Shown: piece by piece, positions 15,700 to 24,326 of the stretch
How the letters are laid out: every line of letters starts with the position of its first letter
How positions within the stretch are numbered: the first letter of the stretch is position 1
Assembly (NCBI GenBank): GCA_902802945.1
Contig: CADCOC010000046.1
Coordinates: forward strand, 1-60,321
DNA length: 60,321 bases
From: an uncultured bacterium
GTDB lineage: Bacteria; Verrucomicrobiota; Kiritimatiellia; RFP12; UBA1067
Direction of reading: 5' to 3'
Notes under the pieces: model-generated
What the model saw: only the letters and a program-made list of their open reading frames with translations
Databases searched by the model: none
Told to the model about the DNA's origin: nothing
Position numbers and translations under genes: made by a program

Positions 15700-16977
15700 A
15701 TGTCCAACTTTTCGTCAGAGCCGCTTGCCGCGCGGATGCGTCCCCGCACGCTCGAGGAGGTCGCCGGACAGGCGCACATCCTCGGGCCCGGCAAGCTGCT
15801 CCGCCGCGTGATCGAGGCGGACCGCCTCACGAACATCATCCTGTTCGGTCCGCCCGGCTGCGGCAAGACCACGCTCGCGGAGGTGATCGCCAAGACCACG
15901 CGCCGCAACTTCGTGCGCTGCTCGGGCGTGGTCTCCAACGTCGCCGAAATCCGCAAGGTGTGCGACCGCGCGCGCAACGAGCTCGGCGGCATGGGCACGA
16001 TCCTCTTCATCGACGAAATCCACCGCTTCAACAAGGCGCAGCAGGACGTGCTGCTGCCCTACGTGGAGGACGGCACGGTCGTGCTGATCGGCGCGACGAC
16101 GCACAATCCCTCCATGTTCGTCAACACGCCGCTCACCTCGCGCTCGCTCGTCTTTGAGCTCAAGCCGCTCGCGCCGGCGGACGTGGCCGCCCTTCTCGAC
16201 CGTGCGCTTGCCGACCCCGACCGCGGCTACGGCAAGGTGCCGACGACGTTCGATCCCGACGCGCGGCAGTTCCTTTCCGAAATCTGCGACGGCGACGGAC
16301 GCCACGCGCTCACCGCCCTCGAGGTCGCGGTGCGTTCCACGCCCGCCTCAGCAGACGGCGTGATCCACCTCACACTCGACGTGATCCAGGAATGCGTCCA
16401 GCGCCGGCAGGTGCAGTATGACAAGAAAGAGGACGGCCACTACGACACGATCAGCGCGTTCATCAAGTCGGTGCGCGGTTCCGATCCCGACGCAGCCATC
16501 TACTGGCTCGCGAAGATGATCGTGGCGGGCGAAGACCCGCGCTTCATCGCGCGCCGCCTCGTGATTCTCGCCTCCGAGGACATCGGTAACGCCGACCCGC
16601 GCGGGCTCACCATCGCCGTGGCCGCGCTCCAGACGGTCGAGTTCATCGGCATGCCCGAGGCGCGCATCACGCTCGCGCAGGCCACCACCTATCTTGCCAC
16701 CGCGCCGAAGTCGAACCGTTCCTACGAGGCGATCGCGAAGGCCATCCACGATGTCGAGACCGGCGCCGTGCAGCCCGTCCCCGAGCACCTCAAGAACGTC
16801 CACGTGAAAGCCATCGGTGCAGAAGAGCACGACGGCTACAAATACCCGCACACCTACGCGGGCGCCTGGGTGGAGCAGTCCTACCTGCGCATCCCGGAGA
16901 CCTACTATCTCCCCTCAGATCAAGGCTACGAAGCCACGATCGCCAAGCGCATGGAATCCCTACGCGGTCACCGCTGA
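15700..16977 (+). CDS. rarA: Replication-associated recombination protein A
   Basis: 425 residues, normal for RarA/MgsA. It begins SSEPLAARMRPRTLEEVAGQ, as in the family. Walker A FGPPGCGKTT lies at about 49-58 and Walker B ILFIDEIHRFNKAQQD near 101-116; GATTHNPSMFVN is the sensor region. The C-terminal tetramerisation part (YDKKEDGHYDTISAFIKS, EDIGNADPRGL) is complete. It is a clamp-loader-like AAA ATPase acting at stalled replication forks. The ATG at 15700 fits the family N-terminus; the frame is open further upstream through the preceding gene. Its stop is 4 nt from the stop of the convergent miaB. Confidence 0.95.
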   Translation: MSNFSSEPLAARMRPRTLEEVAGQAHILGPGKLLRRVIEADRLTNIILFGPPGCGKTTLAEVIAKTTRRNFVRCSGVVSNVAEIRKVCDRARNELGGMGTILFIDEIHRFNKAQQDVLLPYVEDGTVVLIGATTHNPSMFVNTPLTSRSLVFELKPLAPADVAALLDRALADPDRGYGKVPTTFDPDARQFLSEICDGDGRHALTALEVAVRSTPASADGVIHLTLDVIQECVQRRQVQYDKKEDGHYDTISAFIKSVRGSDPDAAIYWLAKMIVAGEDPRFIARRLVILASEDIGNADPRGLTIAVAALQTVEFIGMPEARITLAQATTYLATAPKSNRSYEAIAKAIHDVETGAVQPVPEHLKNVHVKAIGAEEHDGYKYPHTYAGAWVEQSYLRIPETYYLPSDQGYEATIAKRMESLRGHR

Positions 16978-16981
16978 CGCA

Positions 16982-18346
16982 CTACGCCAGTTCGCCGATC
17001 AGAATCTGGGGATGCGCTTCGCGGATGCGGACTTGAACGAGATCGCCGATTCGCACGGGATGCGACGGCTCGAACACGACAATGCGGTTGCCGCTGTCGC
17101 GTCCGCTCCAACGCGCGGCGTTGCGGAGGGACGGCCCCTCCACGAGCACCTCGCGCACGGTTCCCACGAGTTGGTCATTGCGTGCCTGCCCGCGTACCTG
17201 CTGGTCCGCGAGCAGCACCTGGTCGCGCCGTTCCTTTTCCTCCGTCGGCACGTCGTCGGGGAGTGCCGCTGAGCGCGTGCCGGGACGCGGCGAGTACTTA
17301 AAGACGAACGCATTGTCGAAGCCCGCCTCCTCCATGAGGGAACGCGTTGCCTCGAAATCTTCCTCCGTCTCGCCGGGATACCCCACGATTACATCCGTCG
17401 TCACGGCGAACTCGGGATCGAAGGCGCGCAGCTTCGCGACGGCGGCAAGATACTCGGCGCGCGTGTAGTGGCGGCCCATCTCCTTCAGCACGCGGTCGCT
17501 TCCGCTCTGCACGGGCAGGTGCAGGTGGCGGCAGACCTTCGGGAACTCGGCGTAGGCACGCACGAGTTCGTCCGTGCAACCCTTCGGATGCGCGCTTGTG
17601 AAGCGGATGCGCGCGAGGCCGTCGATGGCGTTCAGCGCCTCGAGGAGACGCGGAAACGCCTCCGTGTAGCCGCCGGGGCTGGGCGGGTCGTCCGGCCCCC
17701 ACGCCGCGTTACGCACGCCGTAGCGCAGGACGCTCTGTCCGAGCAGACACACCTCTTTCACGCCGCGTGCGGCGAGCGCGCGCACCTCGGCCACTACCTC
17801 GCGCGCGGGACGCGAGTATTCGTGTCCGCGCACGTCGGGCACGATGCAGTAGCTGCAGCGGTTGTCGCAACCGAGGAGCACGGTCACGTAGCTCTGGAAC
17901 GACGTACCGCCCACGTGCGCGTCCATGCCCGTCGGCACCTCGTTGTCGTCCGGCAACTCGAGGATGCGCGTCTCGCCCGCGAGACAGCGTTCCACGAGAC
18001 GCGGGATCACGCCGAACCGACGCGGTCCCACGGCGAAGTCGAGCTTCGGGAGCGATTTGAAAACTTCTGCGCCCATGCGTTTGACGGCGCACCCCATGAG
18101 GCCCACGACCTTGACATGCGGCGCAACCGTTTTACCGCGGCCTTCCTTGGCGGCGATCAGGTTGCCGCATTTGCCCACGGCCTTGCGTTCGGCCATGTCG
18201 CGGACGGTGCAGCTGTTGACGATCACGATGTCCGCCTCGGACTCGTCGGCGGCCTTTTCATAACCGGCAGCGAGCATGAGGGCCTCGACGGCCTCGCTGT
18301 CGCGGACGTTCATCTGGCAACCGTAGGTATGGACGAGGAATTTCAT
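16982..18346 (-). CDS. miaB: tRNA-2-methylthio-N6-dimethylallyladenosine synthase
   Basis: 454 residues. The methylthiotransferase N-domain has the three cluster cysteines in YGCQMN, NSCTVR and GLMGCAV. The radical-SAM CX3CX2C motif is GCDNRCSYCIVPDVRG near residue 150, and HLPVQSGSD and TDVIVGYPGE are typical of the family. A TRAM-like C-terminal domain follows. MiaB adds the methylthio group to i6A37 of tRNA. ATG 18346 overlaps the SDR stop (ATGA), so translation is coupled. It is the last gene of the six-gene run from the TetR gene. Confidence 0.95.
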   Translation of the reverse strand: MKFLVHTYGCQMNVRDSEAVEALMLAAGYEKAADESEADIVIVNSCTVRDMAERKAVGKCGNLIAAKEGRGKTVAPHVKVVGLMGCAVKRMGAEVFKSLPKLDFAVGPRRFGVIPRLVERCLAGETRILELPDDNEVPTGMDAHVGGTSFQSYVTVLLGCDNRCSYCIVPDVRGHEYSRPAREVVAEVRALAARGVKEVCLLGQSVLRYGVRNAAWGPDDPPSPGGYTEAFPRLLEALNAIDGLARIRFTSAHPKGCTDELVRAYAEFPKVCRHLHLPVQSGSDRVLKEMGRHYTRAEYLAAVAKLRAFDPEFAVTTDVIVGYPGETEEDFEATRSLMEEAGFDNAFVFKYSPRPGTRSAALPDDVPTEEKERRDQVLLADQQVRGQARNDQLVGTVREVLVEGPSLRNAARWSGRDSGNRIVVFEPSHPVRIGDLVQVRIREAHPQILIGELA

Positions 18347-19047
18347 GGTTTGGCAAGAAGAGATTGTCCGCCATCGACGGGAATCACAGTACCCGTGGTC
18401 GATTCGGCAGAAAGAAGATAGGCGACCGCGTCGGCGACTTCGGACGGCGTGGGATGGCGTCCGAGCGGCGTCGCGCCGGCGCGTTCGTGGCATGTTTCGG
18501 GCGGCAGCACGGGACCAGGCGCGACGGCGTTCACGCGCACACGTCCCGCAAGGCGCAGGGCGTCGGCACGTGTCGCGTCAAGCAGTTCGCGCTTCGTGCG
18601 AAGGTAAGGCGTATCACCCACGGGAGGGTCGCGCTTGTCACTATCGGGAGGGTCGCGCTTGTCGCGACCTATTACGCGGCAATCGAGAATGTTCACGACC
18701 GCGCCGCCACCGTGTGCTGCGAGCAGATCCGTCAGAGCGCGCGGGGCGTCCACGTTCACGGCGCGGAGGCGAGCCTCTACATCTGGAGGCAGTTCCACAT
18801 CGTGTGAAAAGAGACCTGCGTTGTTCACGACGGCGCAGAGGTCGGGGGCGGCGGCGCACGCAGCGGCAAAGAGACGGGTGGGGCCGTCGGGTTCGGCGAG
18901 GTCGACCGCAAATGCGGGATCGGGGGAGGTGCGCGAGGCGGCGATCACGTTCCAGCCGCGCGCGCGGAGCGCGTCGGCGATGGCTTTTCCGAGGCGACGC
19001 GCGCCGCCGGTCACGAGAACGGTTCCGGACAGGACGTCAGTGGTCAT
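18343..19047 (-). CDS. SDR oxidoreductase, pteridine-reductase (FolM/PTR1)-like, with repeat-derived insert
   Basis: 234 residues from ATG 19047. VTGGARRLGKAIADAL (about 12-27) is the pteridine-reductase type of Rossmann glycine motif; VNNAGLFSHD follows. The catalytic Tyr148/Lys152 are in YLRTK. Asp122 (NILD) takes the usual Ser position, as in PTR1. Between Asp122 and Tyr148 lie 26 positions, where PTR1 has 13 by my recollection. The extra residues 127-143 (GRDKRDPP-DSDKRDPPV) are encoded by a duplicated hairpin repeat at 18621-18669. VDGGQSLL ends the protein. The start overlaps the methyltransferase stop by 11 nt and the stop overlaps miaB. It probably reduces a pterin or a similar small carbonyl compound. 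Confidence 0.8.
   Translation of the reverse strand: MTTDVLSGTVLVTGGARRLGKAIADALRARGWNVIAASRTSPDPAFAVDLAEPDGPTRLFAAACAAAPDLCAVVNNAGLFSHDVELPPDVEARLRAVNVDAPRALTDLLAAHGGGAVVNILDCRVIGRDKRDPPDSDKRDPPVGDTPYLRTKRELLDATRADALRLAGRVRVNAVAPGPVLPPETCHERAGATPLGRHPTPSEVADAVAYLLSAESTTGTVIPVDGGQSLLAKP
18621..18669. repeat. Family C hairpin repeat inside the SDR gene
   Basis: A 19-bp unit CGGGAGGGTCGCGCTTGTC occurs at 18621-18639 and 18645-18663. The second copy is completed by GCGACC, giving a hairpin with arms GGTCGCG and CGCGACC around CTTGT. Related hairpins with arms GGCCGCG/CGCGGCC are in the rhamnosidase and DUF6057 genes, so the T-A pair is replaced by C-G. Confidence 0.85.
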
Positions 19048-19894
19048 GGTGTCCTTCGCCGTGCCAGGGGATGAACGCGGGCACCTGTTCGATGCCGGCG
19101 GCGATGCGCTGGCGCACCGCCTCGTAGACGAGAATCGTAGTGGCGGCGGAGACGTTGAGCGAGTCCGCAAGGCCGAGCATCGGGATGCGCACGCGCAGGT
19201 CGGCCGCGTCCATCCACTTCGCCGTGAGGCCATATTGCTCGGCGCCGACGGCGAGCGCCACGTTGCCCGTGAGGTCGACCTCGAAATGCAGCTTTTCCGC
19301 GTGCGGGGTTGCGGCAAGGATCTTGAAATCACGTGCCTTCAGCCAGGCGATGGCCTCGTCGGAGGAGGCTTCCACAACGGGGACGGAGAAGAGCGTGCCC
19401 GTGGAGGCGCGCACGACGTTCGGGTTGTGGATGTCCGTCGTGCGGTCGCACACGATCACGGCGCAGGCGTGCGCGGCGTCCGCGCTGCGGAGGATCGTGC
19501 CGAGGTTGCCGGGTTTCTCGATCGACTCGGTCACGATCACGAGCGCGTGCGGCGGAAGGTCGATGTCCGACAGCCGGCGTGCCACGTGCGGGCCCACCAT
19601 GAGGAGACCGTCGGGACGGTCCTTGTAGGCCATCTTGAGGAACGCGGGCTTCGAGCAGGTGAACACCTCCGCGCCGCGTGCCGCGCAGTCCGCCACGAGC
19701 TGCGGTTCGTTCTCGTGCTTGAGGTAGAGGTCGGGGCAGTGGAAAATCGCGCGCGGACGGTATCCGTTGTCAATCGCGCGGCGGCACTCGCGGAATCCCT
19801 CCACGATCATCTCGCCCGTCTCCTCGCGGAACGAGCAGTTCCGGAGTTTGACAACGTGCTTGATCTTCGGGTTGGAGGGCGATGCGAGTTCCAT
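19037..19894 (-). CDS. SpoU/TrmH-family RNA methyltransferase
   Basis: 285 residues. An N-terminal substrate-binding domain (SPSNPKIKHVVKLRNCSFR) precedes the SPOUT knot domain. SPOUT motif 1 is ESIEKPGNLGTILRSADA (about residues 124-141), motif 2 is LAVGAEQYGL, and motif 3 is LADSLNVSAATTILVYEAVR. The enzyme would 2'-O-methylate rRNA or tRNA using S-adenosylmethionine; the target is not deducible. It overlaps the SDR gene by 11 nt and follows the unknown secreted-protein gene by 32 nt. Confidence 0.9.
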   Translation of the reverse strand: MELASPSNPKIKHVVKLRNCSFREETGEMIVEGFRECRRAIDNGYRPRAIFHCPDLYLKHENEPQLVADCAARGAEVFTCSKPAFLKMAYKDRPDGLLMVGPHVARRLSDIDLPPHALVIVTESIEKPGNLGTILRSADAAHACAVIVCDRTTDIHNPNVVRASTGTLFSVPVVEASSDEAIAWLKARDFKILAATPHAEKLHFEVDLTGNVALAVGAEQYGLTAKWMDAADLRVRIPMLGLADSLNVSAATTILVYEAVRQRIAAGIEQVPAFIPWHGEGHHDH

Positions 19895-19926
19895 GTGCGT
19901 GAGGTTCCTATGGGACGCGGCCAGTC

Positions 19927-20811
19927 TCAGCGACCACTTTCGATCAGCTTCCTCAGCTCGTCATCTTTCGCAATGGTTCTTCGGTGTTCGATGAGCTGAC
20001 GGTAATCCTGTTGGTTCTCGACAAGATCGTCGCAGACTTCGCGGCTAAGATAGACGATGCCCTTGCTGCGCAGCGCGGCGAAAAGCTGAGCGCCGTCGTT
20101 CGCCTCGCGCATTGCCTCGGGCAGCACGGCCAGCAGACTGCGTACAAGCCGCGGATCCACGGTCACGGGCGAATAGCGCGTACCGAAGAATATCAGGTTG
20201 CCCTCGCGGAGCTTTCGGTCGAAGTAGGAACGCCTGTCGTTGATGCGCTTCAGGAGGACCTGCGAATGTTCGTTCGGCTTAAACGAGGCGTCGGCGGCCT
20301 CCTCTGCTTCGGAAAGCGCAGTCGACCTTGGTGCTACGGGCGATGCCGACACAGACGGAGCCGGAGTCGGATCCGGAGCCGGCGCCGGAGGAGTGTCGTC
20401 AAAGAGGTCGTCCACGTCCTGGACCACAACTGGGCGAGCAGGCGTCGGCGTTGTGCGCTTAGGCACAACGGGCTGCGCCGCAGCGGCCTGCGTCGCAGCA
20501 GCCGCAGCAGCAGCCTGCTGTGCCGCAATAACGCCGCTCTGCGTGGCGAGGAACGCCCGCCATGGCACCACCTGCCCCGTAATCTGCGTGCCGTGGTTAA
20601 CGAAGAGCGCCGTACCGGACCGCATGAGAACGTATGGAGGCTTCACATAATGCCCGTTCACGAACACCATGCCGGTACGGATAGGCTTGCCTTTCACGGC
20701 TTTCAGGTACTTGTTGGCACTGGCCGGGACCTCTTCGAAATCCCGGACGGCAGCTTCCGCAGCCACTACTAACAGGCCGATCAAGCCGATTGCCACACTT
20801 AATCTCTTCAT
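19927..20811 (-). CDS. Secreted protein of unknown function with Ala/Pro-rich linker
   Basis: 294 residues from ATG 20811, which has AGGAGG at the right distance. Residues 1-21 are a signal peptide. A small N-terminal domain follows (GKPIRTGMVFVNGHYVKPPY; GTQITGQVVPWRAFL). A long Ala- and Pro-rich low-complexity linker (about 95-170) leads to an alpha-helical C-terminal domain (EHSQVLLKRINDRRSYFD; RSLLAVLPEAMREAND). I do not recognise the family. It is encoded directly after the TMEM43-like gene in the same unit, suggesting an envelope role. Confidence 0.7.
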   Translation of the reverse strand: MKRLSVAIGLIGLLVVAAEAAVRDFEEVPASANKYLKAVKGKPIRTGMVFVNGHYVKPPYVLMRSGTALFVNHGTQITGQVVPWRAFLATQSGVIAAQQAAAAAAATQAAAAQPVVPKRTTPTPARPVVVQDVDDLFDDTPPAPAPDPTPAPSVSASPVAPRSTALSEAEEAADASFKPNEHSQVLLKRINDRRSYFDRKLREGNLIFFGTRYSPVTVDPRLVRSLLAVLPEAMREANDGAQLFAALRSKGIVYLSREVCDDLVENQQDYRQLIEHRRTIAKDDELRKLIESGR

Positions 20812-20852
20812 CTTAACACATCCCTCCTCTTCTAACGCCGTCCCACACGCCG

Positions 20853-22151
20853 TCAGGCGACGGCAACGGCAGTCTTCTTCTTTTTCACAAAGACCATAAC
20901 GAGCAACGCCACACCGGCAACTACGAGAGGGATGCCTATCAGCGGACGGTAGTAGATCCACGCGACGCCAATCGTGAGTAGCGCGCATGCGCCGGCGACG
21001 AGCCCGGCAGCAAGCGACGTACCCATGGCGACAATGCCGTTCAGGATCGGTATCACGTCCACGAGCGTGTCGATCGGGCCCAAGACTTTCTTGAGGCCGA
21101 AGTACATCACGAGCAGGCCCACGAGACGCAGCAGCCAGGTGAGCTTGGAATTCGCCGACTGTGCGTCGGCGAAAATCTTCGCCGCCGGTACGCGGCCGTC
21201 GCGGACGAACGACAGCGTCTCGCCGTCGGATGCCGCCCATGGTGAGAGCGAGCTGCCATCCTGCCGCTCCACGATGGTCACTTCATGCGGCAAGATCACG
21301 CTGAAGGTCACGCGCACGTCGCCGGGAACCGGGGCCACCGCAACCGAACGTCCGCCGGTGATCGCCGTCGCCGCCGCATTCGCAACGGCCGCAGTCACGT
21401 TCGTCGCGGCCCGCGCGGCGGCCAGCAGCGGAGACATGCCCGTGGAAGCGGAGGTCTGAGACGTAGTACCTGCGAGTGCCGCGTTGTACGGCACGTAGAT
21501 GACGCCGTTCTGGTACTGTCCGCCAGGCACGGTCTCCGGCACCTTGAAGTCCATCGGGAACGCAAACTTTTTCTTCTCGCCCATGCGTTTCACATGCTTT
21601 TCGTTAAGCGTGAATGCGCCGAGCGTGACGTTCGCGGCAATCCTGTCCTCGTTGCTGAACGGCATCGCCGAAGGTGGATTGGCCGAGTGCTTCGACGCAT
21701 CATGGAATTCGGCGGAATTGACGGGGCTGGAGCGCCATTCGTTCGAGTAGGAGTATGTCGTCTTCTCAACGGTCTTGTCGCCACGCTTCTCGCGCGTCGT
21801 CTCGGAATGCTCGACCGTCTGGTATACCTCCACCGTGCGCATGAGACGCAATGCGTTGTTGGTGATGCCGAAGGCCTCGTCGGATAGGATATCCTTCGTG
21901 TCGGCCTTGCCGCTCACATGCACGAGCTTGCCCTCGTTCTCGGGGTCCACCTTGTCCGCCGATATATCGATGACTGCACCGGCCCCCTCCTTGAGGCGCT
22001 TCGCCGTATCTACCGCGCGGCCCTCGTTCATGAAGAGAATGGGGAACCCCGCTACGAAGAGTACCAATCCCGCCAGTACGCCCTTGAATGATGATCCCAG
22101 GCGCTGGACCCAGGACGGATTTTCCACAACGCGTTCTTCAGTGACTGCCAT
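20853..22151 (-). CDS. TMEM43-family membrane protein
   Basis: 432 residues. A first transmembrane segment (about 24-42) ends in LFMNEGRAVDTAKRL, the TMEM43/LUMA family signature. A long extracytoplasmic region includes TTYSYSNEWRSSPVNS, also typical. Three or four transmembrane segments close the protein (about 335-425), ending in a Lys-rich tail. Family function in bacteria is unknown. The TetR-type gene ends 1 nt before this ATG, so it is probably under that regulator. The unknown secreted-protein gene follows. Confidence 0.85.
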   Translation of the reverse strand: MAVTEERVVENPSWVQRLGSSFKGVLAGLVLFVAGFPILFMNEGRAVDTAKRLKEGAGAVIDISADKVDPENEGKLVHVSGKADTKDILSDEAFGITNNALRLMRTVEVYQTVEHSETTREKRGDKTVEKTTYSYSNEWRSSPVNSAEFHDASKHSANPPSAMPFSNEDRIAANVTLGAFTLNEKHVKRMGEKKKFAFPMDFKVPETVPGGQYQNGVIYVPYNAALAGTTSQTSASTGMSPLLAAARAATNVTAAVANAAATAITGGRSVAVAPVPGDVRVTFSVILPHEVTIVERQDGSSLSPWAASDGETLSFVRDGRVPAAKIFADAQSANSKLTWLLRLVGLLVMYFGLKKVLGPIDTLVDVIPILNGIVAMGTSLAAGLVAGACALLTIGVAWIYYRPLIGIPLVVAGVALLVMVFVKKKKTAVAVA

Positions 22152-22152
22152 A

Positions 22153-22788
22153 TCAGTTTCCTTTCTCTCTCTTGGTTTGTGGCTTGCTTGTGCCGGTTCC
22201 GGCGATGGACTGCACCATCGCCGAGAAGCGGAGCTTGGATTTCTCTGCGTCCTGCTCTACGCCGAGCAGAATGCGCAAAACGACACTTTCGAGGAGCGCG
22301 AACAGCACCTCGGAGGTTAGGCGCGGGTCGACGTTCGCCGACAGCTCCCCGCGGCGCGCGCCTTCCTCGAGCAGACGGAGGAACAGCTCGCGCAGTCCTC
22401 CTGTGAACTGGGCGATGCGCGCGCGCATGTCCTCGCCGCGGCGCACCATGTCGATTACGAATGCGTAGATGGCCAACAGGAACTGCTTGCGCTCGAAGAG
22501 CGTGTCGATCACGGTGTCCGACACGCGGTTGAGCCGCTCCGGCACCGGCAGCGGTTGCGCCGCTATGGCGGCGCTGGACACCTTGATCTGGTGCGTACAG
22601 CCGTGGATGGCCTCGTCGAAAATCTCGCGCTTCGTTGTGAAATAGCGGTACAGCGCGGTGCGCGCAACGCCAGTCGCCTCGGAAATAGTGAGGAACGAGA
22701 CTTTGGCATAGCCAAGCCGGGCGAACAGTCCCATAGACCGTTCGACTATGAACTGCCGACGCGCGGCATGATCGATGCGCTTTGCCAT
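22153..22788 (-). CDS. TetR-family transcriptional regulator
   Basis: 211 residues. The N-terminal helix-turn-helix SFLTISEATGVARTALYRYF (about 29-48) is the TetR_N signature; the helical C-terminal domain is variable and its ligand unknown. The ATG at 22788 is only 9 nt after a perfect TATAAT, so the mRNA has nearly no leader. The gene is divergent from the MATE transporter and is the first gene of a minus-strand run. It probably represses both divergent promoters, which are 35 bp apart. Confidence 0.9.
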   Translation of the reverse strand: MAKRIDHAARRQFIVERSMGLFARLGYAKVSFLTISEATGVARTALYRYFTTKREIFDEAIHGCTHQIKVSSAAIAAQPLPVPERLNRVSDTVIDTLFERKQFLLAIYAFVIDMVRRGEDMRARIAQFTGGLRELFLRLLEEGARRGELSANVDPRLTSEVLFALLESVVLRILLGVEQDAEKSKLRFSAMVQSIAGTGTSKPQTKREKGN

Positions 22789-22797
22789 GTGCGGAAT

Positions 22798-22808
22798 ATT
22801 ATACCATA
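22798..22808 (-). promoter_or_regulatory. Extended -10 promoter of the TetR gene
   Basis: The minus strand reads TTATGGTATAAT, ending 9 nt before ATG 22788. The predicted leader is about 3 nt. Confidence 0.65.
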
Positions 22809-22833
22809 ATCGTACGGCGCGGTGAGGGGAAAA

Positions 22834-22844
22834 TATGGTACAAT
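22834..22844 (+). promoter_or_regulatory. Extended -10 promoter of the MATE gene
   Basis: The sequence is AAAATATGGTACAAT, ending 8 nt before ATG 22853, so again almost leaderless. With the TetR promoter it forms a symmetrical TACCATA...TATGGTA pair, a plausible TetR target region. Confidence 0.6.
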
Positions 22845-22852
22845 GGACGGCG

Positions 22853-24177
22853 ATGGACTTCAAAGGCTCATGGACTCCCTACTGGAAGGTGTTGAGGCTT
22901 GTCTGGCCGCTCGCGCTGGGCATGGCCAACAACGCCCTCATGCAGTTCACCGACCGCGTTTTCCTCGCGCGCGAGTCGGCGGCGTCCCTGGAGGCCATCC
23001 TCCCCGCGTCGATGCTCGCGTTCACGTTCGTGTGCTTCTTCCAGTCGATAGCCGCCTACTCGGGCACGTTCGTGGCGCAATACCACGGCGCCGGCAACCC
23101 GCGCGGGGCCGCCGCAAGTTGTCGTGCCGGACTCATGCTCTCCCTCGCCGCAGGCGTCGTGCTCGCTCTGCTCATCCCGCTGGGACGCATCATCTGCGAT
23201 TGGTGCGGACATCCCCCGGACGTCCTCGCCCGCGAGAAGACGTACTACACGATCGTCATGTCCGGCGGCTTCTTCCTCTGCGCCGCCATGGCCGTGCAGA
23301 GCTTCTTCACCGGCATCGGACGCACCCGCCTCGTCTTCTGGGTCAACCTTCTCGGCAACGCCGCGAACATCCTGCTCGACTACCTGCTCATCTTCGGCTG
23401 CGGACCCATCCCCGCCTCGGGCATCGCGGGCGCCGCCGTCGCCACCGTCATCGCCCAATTCCTCCAGTTCGCGGTCCTGACCGCGTTCGCCTGGCCGCAC
23501 ATCTTAGGACGCCGCGCCCTCGGCGACGCCCCGCCCGCCCCCGGCGAACATCTCATCTGGCGCATGCTCCGCTTCGGCACGCCGGCCGGAATCTACTCCG
23601 TTCTGAACATCCTCTCGTTCGCCGTGTTCGTGTTCCTCACCGGACGCGTGGGCGACATGGCCCTCGCCGTCTCGAACGCGACCCTGACGGTCAACTACCT
23701 GATCTACGCGCCGATCGAGGGCTTCGCCATCGGCGCGAGCACGCTTGTGGGACAGCACCAGGGCGCCGGCGATCCCGCCGGCGCGGCGCGCGACGCCCGC
23801 CGCGCGCTCATCCTCGCCGAGATCTACATAACCGTCGCGGCGCTTGCAGCGCTCGCCTTCCACGGCCCGATCCTCGACCTGTTCGTGGCCAGCACCGCCA
23901 CGTTCGACCGTGCCGCGTTCCGGTCGCTCGGATTCACGCTGTTCTCCCTCATGATGGCGTGGCAGTGCTTCGTCTGCGCCGAGACACGCACTTCGTCATG
24001 TTCTGGATGCTGCTGTGCGCGTTTGGATTCTGGATGCCACTGCTCTTCCTCGTCTACTGGTTGCATCCCACGATGCCGGCGCTGTGGTCCACGATGATCG
24101 CCTACGTCGCGTTGATCTGCGTAGGCACGTGGATCCGCTGGCGCCGCGGCCCCTGGCGCACCATCAAGCTCGTATAA
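22853..24177 (+). CDS. MATE-family efflux transporter with 3' frameshift
   Basis: From ATG 22853 the frame encodes 12-TM MATE features: WPLALGMANNALMQFTDRVF, then GTFVAQYHGAGNPRGAA in the first half and the matching GASTLVGQHQGAGDPAGAA in the second. The reading is coherent to about 23975 (LMMAWQCFV). It then turns into Cys/Ser-rich nonsense ending at 24097. The frame shifted by one base continues with DTHFVMFWMLLCAFGFWM, further membrane segments and a stop at 24177, the expected MATE C-terminus. A one-base deletion near 23970-23980 explains this, either as a real mutation or an assembly error. Restored length is about 441 residues. The substrate is unknown. Confidence 0.82.
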
Positions 24178-24181
24178 AAAA

Positions 24182-24250
24182 GGTGGGGCGAGCCGTCTTC
24201 AGGCGAGCCGCGCGCGTCATTCCTCAAGTAGCCGCCGTGTCCGCCCCACC
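24182..24250 (-). repeat. Widely spaced inverted repeat with antisense T-run
   Basis: GGTGGGGCG (24182-24190) and CGCCCCACC (24242-24250) pair perfectly across 51 nt. On the minus strand the stem is followed by TTTTTT, so it could end an antisense transcript. No minus-strand gene is recognised here. This occupies most of the gap between the MATE and GspF genes. Confidence 0.4.
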
Positions 24251-24326
24251 CCTCGAAGTTCGCCCCGAACTCCAGTGTGGCGGTTTCATCATCACCGTCG
24301 GCGGCTCCCGTGAACCAGGAGCAAAC

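Noticed and set aside
13995..16034. A 679-codon open frame on the minus strand opposite the mannitol dehydrogenase and rarA genes
   Set aside because: The opposite strand encodes two intact, well-conserved proteins; this frame is an antisense shadow.
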